This document shows positions 16,241 through 20,955 of a stretch of 20,955 bases of DNA, piece by piece. The DNA lies in the IMG/VR virus record IMGVR_UViG_3300020477_000163, positions 1 through 20,955 of that record, one strand, 5' to 3'. Under the pieces are notes generated by a model. That model did not search any database and was not told where the DNA came from. It was given only the letters and a program-made list of their open reading frames with translations. This DNA comes from a virus. The position numbers and the translations under genes are program-made. Positions within the stretch are counted from its first letter, which is position 1. Every line of letters begins with the position of its first letter.

Positions 16241-16848
16241 GCTGCAACTCCCCTAGCGAGGTAGGTATCTACCGCAGACTTCGCACGTTTCCAAATTTCC
16301 AGCTGCAGGCCGATATCGTACGAAACCTCACCGCCCTTAAGTGCTTGCTCAATAGTAGCTTTTGAGGGCATCTCGGCCTTCCGATTCTCCATGTAGCTGT
16401 CAATTATGCTTTGGGCTCCTTCAAGACCTGGAGGAGCTAACCAGCATCCGTCATGGAGGAGAGTAGCAGTTGCGTACGCTAAGACCTCTCCCTGGAGAGA
16501 TTCTTTTGGGACTACCTCTTTAATAGCCGCTACCGCCACAACCAGCTCTTCTGTAGTAATCGGCTGTAGAGCGTCAAAATCTGGAATTACTCCATTAACT
16601 GCGTTGGCAAGTTTTTCAAACATCCACGCATCTTCTAGACATCTCTTGGCGGTAAGCAAGTCCTGGATAAAGAACAGCTTTGCCGCCGCGAGCGGGGAAA
16701 CGGTTGTCTTGTACGTTTCTCGTAAAGCACCGTGGATACTGGAAGGTAAAAGATTCTTCCAGTTAGGTCCTATGGATGCTTCTACTAGCGAAACAAGCGC
16801 ACTTAGTGGTGCACTCCCTTCCTCCAGAAGGTTGCGTGGGTCAAGCAT
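16237..16848 (-). CDS. Hypothetical helical protein preceding the portal gene, 203 aa
   Basis: The ORF runs from ATG at 16848, with GAGG about five bases upstream, to TGA at 16237-16239. It starts six bases after the preceding stop and overlaps the portal start by four bases, so the three genes are almost certainly co-expressed. The sequence is mostly helical, with conserved-looking blocks PNWKNLLPSSIHGALRETYK, SPLAAAKLFFIQDLLTAKRC and EDAWMFEKLANAVNGVIPDF. It resembles, from memory, unnamed helical proteins found near portal genes in large phages; this is weak support. It has no membrane segment or catalytic motif. A role in head assembly or the neck is plausible but inferred from position. 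Confidence 0.72.
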   Translation of the reverse strand: MLDPRNLLEEGSAPLSALVSLVEASIGPNWKNLLPSSIHGALRETYKTTVSPLAAAKLFFIQDLLTAKRCLEDAWMFEKLANAVNGVIPDFDALQPITTEELVVAVAAIKEVVPKESLQGEVLAYATATLLHDGCWLAPPGLEGAQSIIDSYMENRKAEMPSKATIEQALKGGEVSYDIGLQLEIWKRAKSAVDTYLARGVAA

Positions 16849-16854
16849 TGTTCC

Positions 16855-17811
16855 TCACGCAAGCATGCTTGTAAGGGCATCTTTTTCGGGATCTGGAAGT
16901 GCGTTCACTACCGTGGTGGGATCTTTTTTGAGGTCATCGAGGAAGCGGTCGCCAAACACACGCCGCACCTCGGCTTCCTTACCAACCAGTTTGTCGAGGA
17001 AGCTGTCCTCTGCACTGGCTGTTTTTACATAGGGCTTATCCGAAGAGTAAACCGTCTCCCAGGGATCTGGGACCTTAGCTCCCCAGAATCGCTCCAGGCC
17101 ATGCTCCTTATCGAACCTCGTAAGGAGACGAACCATCGCTGTAGGCTCGAACTGAGCGTGCTTCTCAAGGATGTATATCGCCTGGTCTCGTGCACCGGAG
17201 TCCGTAACCAGGTGCTTACGAAGATTCATAGCTCCCTGGAAACCTGCGCCGTAGGCAGAGCCAGAGTAGGAAGCAACCTTCCCAAAAACAGGGACCCCCT
17301 GAGACTCCATTCGCTCTCGAATAGCTACAGCAACTTCACGAACCTTCTCCAGAGGAAGGCTGTGGTAGTGCAAATCAAACCAGTCTCCAAGACCAGCGGC
17401 TTCTTTTACTGGGTCTTCCCTAACAACTGTCTTCGTTGTAGGAGGTTTACCGACGACTACGTTCCCAGAAACGGCCGAGTCTGCCCGGTACGTAGGGCCC
17501 TCTACATCGTAAAGAATAGAGGCTCGCTCGAGGTTGACCGAAGCTACCTTCCGCATTCCTTCAGGAAGGCTTCCTCCGTACAGGTTAAAGGATGCAACAG
17601 AAAGTGTGGTGCTCGCGGCATCCTTGCAGAGATAACGCCGCAACTTAGACGACCCATCCCGGATTACGAGAGCAAATCTGTTGTCCGGAACACCAGAAAG
17701 CTCCTCACCGCTGTGCACAGAAGCCGTCTTTACCGCTTCAAGCTGTTCATCACTCAGTGAGTCGAGTGTTCCCAAGGGGTCATCATAAAAATCGATCATG
17801 TAGCGACTCAT
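16855..17811 (-). CDS. Putative virion protein rich in K-x-A-[A/S] motifs, 318 aa
   Basis: I choose ATG 17809-17811 (MSRYMIDFYDDPLG), which has GGAG about 9 bases upstream. The frame is open to a TTG at 17874, but that extension lacks a ribosome site. The stop is TGA at 16855-16857. The protein has six K-x-A-[A/S] motifs (KTAS twice, KVAS twice, KDAA, KEAA), a beta-rich first half and a helical second half. The segment KHAQFEPTAMVRLLTRFDKE followed by HGLERFWGAKVPDPWETVYS resembles an uncharacterised structural family I have seen in large phages, though I cannot name it. It is the first gene of the leftward block, next to the portal cluster, which fits a head or maturation role. Confidence 0.75.
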   Translation of the reverse strand: MSRYMIDFYDDPLGTLDSLSDEQLEAVKTASVHSGEELSGVPDNRFALVIRDGSSKLRRYLCKDAASTTLSVASFNLYGGSLPEGMRKVASVNLERASILYDVEGPTYRADSAVSGNVVVGKPPTTKTVVREDPVKEAAGLGDWFDLHYHSLPLEKVREVAVAIRERMESQGVPVFGKVASYSGSAYGAGFQGAMNLRKHLVTDSGARDQAIYILEKHAQFEPTAMVRLLTRFDKEHGLERFWGAKVPDPWETVYSSDKPYVKTASAEDSFLDKLVGKEAEVRRVFGDRFLDDLKKDPTTVVNALPDPEKDALTSMLA

Positions 17812-17887
17812 TAAAGAGATCTCCAGCCAGTGTAGCTCCGAGCACTTTACCGCATGCGTCGAGGCTCTAGACAATAGAACCTAGAAA

Positions 17888-17900
17888 TTGGCGCATATCT
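17888..17900. promoter_or_regulatory. Shared 13-base motif in divergent spacer, copy 2
   Basis: TTGGCGCATATCT lies between the leftward gene starting at 17811 and the rightward gene starting at 17934. It differs from the copy at 14384-14396 in one base. Read leftward it is AGATATGCGCCAA, 76 bases from the leftward ATG. Read rightward it is 20 bases before AAGGAGGT. It is a candidate promoter or operator for one or both gene blocks. Confidence 0.5.
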
Positions 17901-17920
17901 ACTTTGAACACATAGCAGTA

Positions 17921-17928
17921 AAGGAGGT
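17921..17928 (+). promoter_or_regulatory. Shine-Dalgarno site deciding the GTG start at 17934
   Basis: AAGGAGGT precedes GTG at 17934 by five bases and fixes the start of the first rightward gene despite the non-ATG start codon. The octamer is the same as at 14402-14409. Confidence 0.75.
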
Positions 17929-17933
17929 ATTGA

Positions 17934-18536
17934 GTGTTCCGAAAACCTAGTGGGCACAGCTCGTCGGGTCAATCTTCATATTCTAAAGCAAAGATTGATC
18001 TGACTAAACTGGGGTCCAAGGGAACCCCAACAAGTACGACATCTCGTTTATTTGGCGGGCAGAGTAACAGCTCTTCCGCGACCAACTCAAGATTCGGTAT
18101 TCCGGGATCCTTCGTAGACAAGAGGGCTCAGGAAACAGGCTATTCGCCACCGGGAAGTTCTGTCGAAGACTTCACGCGACAAAGAATAGAAGCCAATAAA
18201 ATATTATCAGCTAGTGGGCACCGACTTCAGGTCCCCCCTCCTCCTCCACAGTACGTAGTCCTCCAGCAGGAACCGCAGGAACAAGAGGTACGTTACGTGT
18301 ATGTGGATTCCTCAGGATCCCCCGTGAATCCTAAGGGTCCTATTGGGCAACCGCCACCAGACGCAGTATTTGCCCCCTATGTCTCACCGTTCAAATATCG
18401 TGTAAAGCATCTCGGAGTCGACTTAGCCGAGGGTGTGCTCTACACAGCATGCATGGTCTTTGGCAGCTACTTAATGAACGGTCTCTTCCGTTCATTGCTA
18501 GAAGACAACCCAACCCCAAGAAAGTATCCACAGTGA
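17934..18536 (+). CDS. Ser/Pro-rich protein with one putative membrane segment, 200 aa
   Basis: The ORF starts at GTG 17934 behind a strong AAGGAGGT site and ends with TGA at 18534-18536. The first 95 residues are Ser/Thr/Gly-rich, basic and probably disordered (SGHSSSGQSSYSKAKIDLTK). A PPPPPP run near residue 101 and a Gln/Glu-rich segment follow, then a short conserved-looking C-terminal part. That part holds a likely membrane helix at about residues 165-187 (AEGVLYTACMVFGSYLMNGL) before a polar tail. It could be a membrane-anchored adaptor with the long N-terminus in the cytoplasm, which is inference. I do not recognise the family. It opens the rightward block and overlaps the helicase start by four bases. 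Confidence 0.75.
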   Translation: MFRKPSGHSSSGQSSYSKAKIDLTKLGSKGTPTSTTSRLFGGQSNSSSATNSRFGIPGSFVDKRAQETGYSPPGSSVEDFTRQRIEANKILSASGHRLQVPPPPPQYVVLQQEPQEQEVRYVYVDSSGSPVNPKGPIGQPPPDAVFAPYVSPFKYRVKHLGVDLAEGVLYTACMVFGSYLMNGLFRSLLEDNPTPRKYPQ

Positions 18537-19837
18537 CTGAAGCTTACCGCTGGGTTTCCAAGAGGGACGTAGGTGCCCTCACCCAGGAAATACTAAAGAA
18601 GAAACTGACTATCCCCATTGGGGACCAGGAAATGGGTTTCTACCTGGAAACAGGTTCAGCCCTAGGTATCCCTCTGTACTTTGACGAGACCTCTCCTCCT
18701 TCGCCAGAGGGGGGAGAGGAAGTCTACTGGCCTGAGCCGGCCATTGAGCTCTATGGCTACCAGATGGAAGCTATGAAGGCGCTCGAAGAAAATGGTAGGG
18801 GCATCTTGAAGATGGCCACCGGCTCTGGGAAAACATTAACTGCATTGTGTGCTGCCGCTGCTTCTGGGAAGGCCACATTGGTCATCGTGCACAGCAATGT
18901 CCTTATGCAGCAATGGTGTAGCACCATAGAAAAAACATTCGGTATCGAAGCCGGCGTTGTTCAAGGCCCCATAAAGAAATGGAAGTGGGATGCTTCTCCA
19001 GTCGTAGTAGCCATGCTGCAAACGCTGGGGACGCACATGGGTAACGAGCCTAAAGGTTTTAGAGAGCGCTTCGGCAACACCATTTTTGACGAGGTACACC
19101 ACCTACAGGCAGAGCATTTCTCCAAGGGTGTGTACTACTCGTTGAACAACCGATGGGGTCTGAGTGCCACGCCTTTTGGAAACCGACTTGACCAGGCTAT
19201 ACGCTGGAACTTCGGAGACATCGTTTACGAGTACAACGATCTCCCCATTAAACCCAGTGTGTACGCCCACTGGTTTCCTGCCCCTTCGGACTACAGTGCG
19301 GACCTCCCATGGGGCCAACGGATTCTTCTAAGCAACCCGGGCCGAGTTCTGACCTGTCTAGAGCTTACGCTTAACCTAGCTAAAGAAGATCGAAGTGTTC
19401 TGGTTATGAGTCCTACCGTGAAATCTCTACTCTCCTTGAAAAGAGGCTACGAACAAAGAGCCACAGAGGCTGGTATGCCATGGCTCGTAGAAGAAGCGGG
19501 GTTGCTTACGGGAAAGACACCAAAGCCAGCGCGACCATCTGAAGTAGCGAAACTAGTTCTATTCGTAACGCAGCACACAGCCCTAGCAACCGAGGGATTA
19601 GATCGACCTCAAACAGAAGCCGTCATCGTGCACGGGTCCTGTATGGGCAGTCGAACCTTCCACCAGATAATAGGCAGAGCTGCCAGACGCCATGAAAACA
19701 AGACCCAGGCCGAAGTGCACTTTTTATGTGATGACTTTGCCCCTTATAAACACGCCATAGAAAAACGCCTTAGAGAAGCACAAACGAAAGGTCTGGAGGT
19801 GACATGGGAAGCCTCTACAGTACAGAGTCCCAACTAG
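18533..19837 (+). CDS. Superfamily 2 DNA/RNA helicase (DEVH-box), 434 aa
   Basis: The likely start is GTG 18533, overlapping the previous stop as GTGA; the open frame begins earlier at 18449 but that part lies inside the previous gene. All core SF2 motifs are readable: an upstream YQ (76-77), Walker A MATGSGKT (94-101), the DEVH box FDEVHH (DEVH 186-189), SATP (211-214), motif V TEGLDRP (353-359) and motif VI QIIGRAAR (378-385). The order and spacing fit UvsW- or XPB-like helicases, which remodel forks and recombination intermediates using ATP. The N-terminal 70 residues are a short accessory region. A role in phage DNA replication or repair is likely, and the neighbouring uracil-DNA glycosylase supports this. 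The exact substrate cannot be read from the sequence. Confidence 0.92.
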   Translation: MTEAYRWVSKRDVGALTQEILKKKLTIPIGDQEMGFYLETGSALGIPLYFDETSPPSPEGGEEVYWPEPAIELYGYQMEAMKALEENGRGILKMATGSGKTLTALCAAAASGKATLVIVHSNVLMQQWCSTIEKTFGIEAGVVQGPIKKWKWDASPVVVAMLQTLGTHMGNEPKGFRERFGNTIFDEVHHLQAEHFSKGVYYSLNNRWGLSATPFGNRLDQAIRWNFGDIVYEYNDLPIKPSVYAHWFPAPSDYSADLPWGQRILLSNPGRVLTCLELTLNLAKEDRSVLVMSPTVKSLLSLKRGYEQRATEAGMPWLVEEAGLLTGKTPKPARPSEVAKLVLFVTQHTALATEGLDRPQTEAVIVHGSCMGSRTFHQIIGRAARRHENKTQAEVHFLCDDFAPYKHAIEKRLREAQTKGLEVTWEASTVQSPN

Positions 19838-20472
19838 AAGCATTACAAACGAAGTATTCAGACTGCACAGACTGCAATCTACATAGAGATAGGCACCAGG
19901 TTGTTCCCGGGTACGGGAGCAGTACCTCAAAACTACTCATTCTCGCTGAAGCACCAGGACACACGGAAGACCGCAAAGGAATTCCGCTGGTAGGTAAGTC
20001 CGGCAAACTTCTGGACCTTGCGCTAGAGCATTCCGGCATAGAACGAGACTCGGTATGGACAACGAACACAGTCCTCTGCATCCCGAAAGGGGTAAAGGGG
20101 CCTAGGAGTGTTCAGGCCCCAACCGCACCACAAATAAAAGCTTGTTCAGAGCGCCTACACAAAGAGGTGTACGCACTGGACCCAGTAGCAGTCCTGGCTC
20201 TCGGGACTACAGCGGTGAAGCAGCTGAAGGGAGCTGCGAATCTACGTTTGGGTACTGCAGTCGGAAAGGTTTTCCGTCTGGAAGTCACTGGTAGGCACAT
20301 CTCGAAGGTGTCCTATCCAGCAGTTGCTACATGGCACCCAGCGTACCTCCTTAGAAATAACGCACTTCGCTATGAAAACAATCAGCTCGTTCCCGCGCAT
20401 AAGACGGGAGAAGAGTGGTTAGAACACATTCAACTAGCAATACACCTAAGCAAATTACCCCGGAGTTTTTAG
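19804..20472 (+). CDS. Uracil-DNA glycosylase, family 4-like with iron-sulfur cluster, 222 aa
   Basis: The ORF runs from ATG at 19804, preceded by GGAGGT, to TAG at 20470-20472, and overlaps the helicase end by 34 bases. It has the family 4/5 pattern: AEAPG at 48-52 (family usually GEAPG), GIPLVGKSGKLLD at 59-71, TNTVLC ending at C92, and THE C-terminal WHPAYLLR with H178. Four cysteines, C21, C24, C92 and C114, are spaced as the ligands of the [4Fe-4S] cluster in family 4 enzymes. Such enzymes cut uracil from DNA to start base-excision repair. Similar domains occur beside or fused to phage DNA polymerases (the SPO1-type domain). Its length is typical. A non-catalytic replication role cannot be excluded. 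Confidence 0.92.
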   Translation: MGSLYSTESQLEALQTKYSDCTDCNLHRDRHQVVPGYGSSTSKLLILAEAPGHTEDRKGIPLVGKSGKLLDLALEHSGIERDSVWTTNTVLCIPKGVKGPRSVQAPTAPQIKACSERLHKEVYALDPVAVLALGTTAVKQLKGAANLRLGTAVGKVFRLEVTGRHISKVSYPAVATWHPAYLLRNNALRYENNQLVPAHKTGEEWLEHIQLAIHLSKLPRSF

Positions 20473-20955
20473 TGTCTGCTCACGATATTCGAACCCGCAT
20501 GCGGGAACTTAAAAGTCTGTATGAAGATGTACGCTCTCTTGAGGAAGCTATTGAAAAAAGAAAGCTCCCTTTCAACTTACAGCGGGCTGCGATAGCCGAG
20601 GAAGAGGAGGACGCTTTAGGGCTCCTCCCAGAAAAACTAGCCGGCCTACAACGTTCTATAGAAGCTCTACAGGGAGCTATGAAGGCGTCTCTGCGGAGCA
20701 AGGCGGGTGTCCGTGGTCTCCAACTATCTGAGGGCGGGCTTAAGGTACGGGTTAGTAAGGCTCGTACTGCCTACAAAGCAGACATAGCGAAGTGTATCGA
20801 GTCTGTCGATGCTGTCAGACCTCTTCAAGCATTCTGGTATCCAGGCCAAGAGAAGAAAACACTCGACCGGGTTGTCGGCGAGTGGATGGTGGAGCAAGCC
20901 GCAAACGGTTCGCTTCAGGATTCTGTGGTTGAAAGCCTGGTAACCGAGATTGCTG
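20472..20955 (+). CDS. Coiled-coil protein, N-terminal part (runs off right edge)
   Basis: A plus-strand frame begins with GTG at 20472, overlapping the preceding TAG by one base (TAGTG), and stays open to the window end, giving 161 residues. An ATG at 20499 is an alternative start. The first 75 residues are highly charged and helical with heptad-like spacing (MRELKSLYEDVRSLEEAIEK), so a coiled coil is likely. A more compact region follows (LQLSEGGLKVRVSKARTAYK, then RPLQAFWYPGQEKKTLDRVV). I do not recognise the family. Stop-restart coupling to the glycosylase places it in the same DNA-metabolism operon. Confidence 0.7.
   Translation, partial: MSAHDIRTRMRELKSLYEDVRSLEEAIEKRKLPFNLQRAAIAEEEEDALGLLPEKLAGLQRSIEALQGAMKASLRSKAGVRGLQLSEGGLKVRVSKARTAYKADIAKCIESVDAVRPLQAFWYPGQEKKTLDRVVGEWMVEQAANGSLQDSVVESLVTEIA

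Noticed and set aside
16406-17032. A 208-codon plus-strand open frame across two leftward genes
   Set aside because: It is antisense to two well-supported, tightly packed genes, has no good ribosome site at its ATG, and its product is an Arg/Ser-rich composition typical of shadow frames.
17101-17760. A 219-codon plus-strand open frame
   Set aside because: It lies fully antisense to the K-x-A-rich virion protein gene and shows no domain or start signal.
17812-17874. N-terminal extension of the K-x-A-rich virion protein to a TTG at 17874
   Set aside because: TTG with no ribosome site is weak; the ATG at 17811 has GGAG at suitable spacing.
18449-18532. ATG at 18449 as helicase start
   Set aside because: It would overlap the preceding gene by 88 bases without a ribosome site; the GTGA junction at 18533 is more typical here.
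1-20955. tRNA genes, CRISPR arrays, insertion sequences or attachment sites
   Set aside because: I saw no cloverleaf-like segment in the two spacers, no regular spaced repeats, no transposase and no repeated ends; coding sequence fills nearly the entire window.

Overview
The window looks like about 21 kb of a tailed double-stranded DNA bacteriophage genome, probably a large myovirus-type phage. The signs are tightly packed genes, many with 1-4 base stop/start overlaps, clear bacterial Shine-Dalgarno sites, a portal-like protein, an OB-fold/beta-helix baseplate spike and other structural-looking proteins, and no rRNA, tRNA or insertion sequence. The host cannot be told from the sequence.

Layout: a long leftward (minus-strand) block runs from about 17811 to base 1. 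In transcription order it encodes a K-x-A-motif-rich putative virion protein (16855-17811), a helical protein (16237-16848), a portal-like protein with an inserted zinc ribbon (14486-16240), a giant single-chain RNA polymerase (7782-14366), a baseplate spike (5995-7770), four further structural-looking proteins (5309-5995, 5008-5301, 3379-4995, 1422-3371), two unknown proteins (562-1422, 168-584) and a gene cut by the window edge (1-167). A rightward block starts at 17934 and encodes a Ser/Pro-rich protein with one putative membrane segment, an SF2 helicase, a family-4-like iron-sulfur uracil-DNA glycosylase and a coiled-coil protein cut by the right edge. This block looks like DNA metabolism, and the leftward block looks like virion assembly.

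The standout is the 2194-residue protein at 7782-14366. It carries a near-complete bacterial-type RNA polymerase beta subunit followed in the same chain by a beta' subunit. The catalytic NADFDGD loop, the two beta active-site lysines, the bridge helix, the trigger loop and the second beta' zinc site are all readable. The N-terminal beta' zinc ribbon is missing, and no alpha, omega or sigma gene is visible here. Its place between portal and baseplate spike genes suggests a late-expressed and possibly virion-packaged polymerase, which is an inference.

The leftward block is interrupted by two divergent spacers (14367-14418 and 17812-17933). They share a 12-of-13-base motif, TT(A/G)GCGCATATCT, and each leads into a strong AAGGAGGT site on the plus strand. 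In the first spacer that site precedes a 59-codon ORF (14419-14598) with a hydrophobic N-terminus, antisense to the 3' end of the portal gene. The shared motif is a candidate promoter or operator for this phage.
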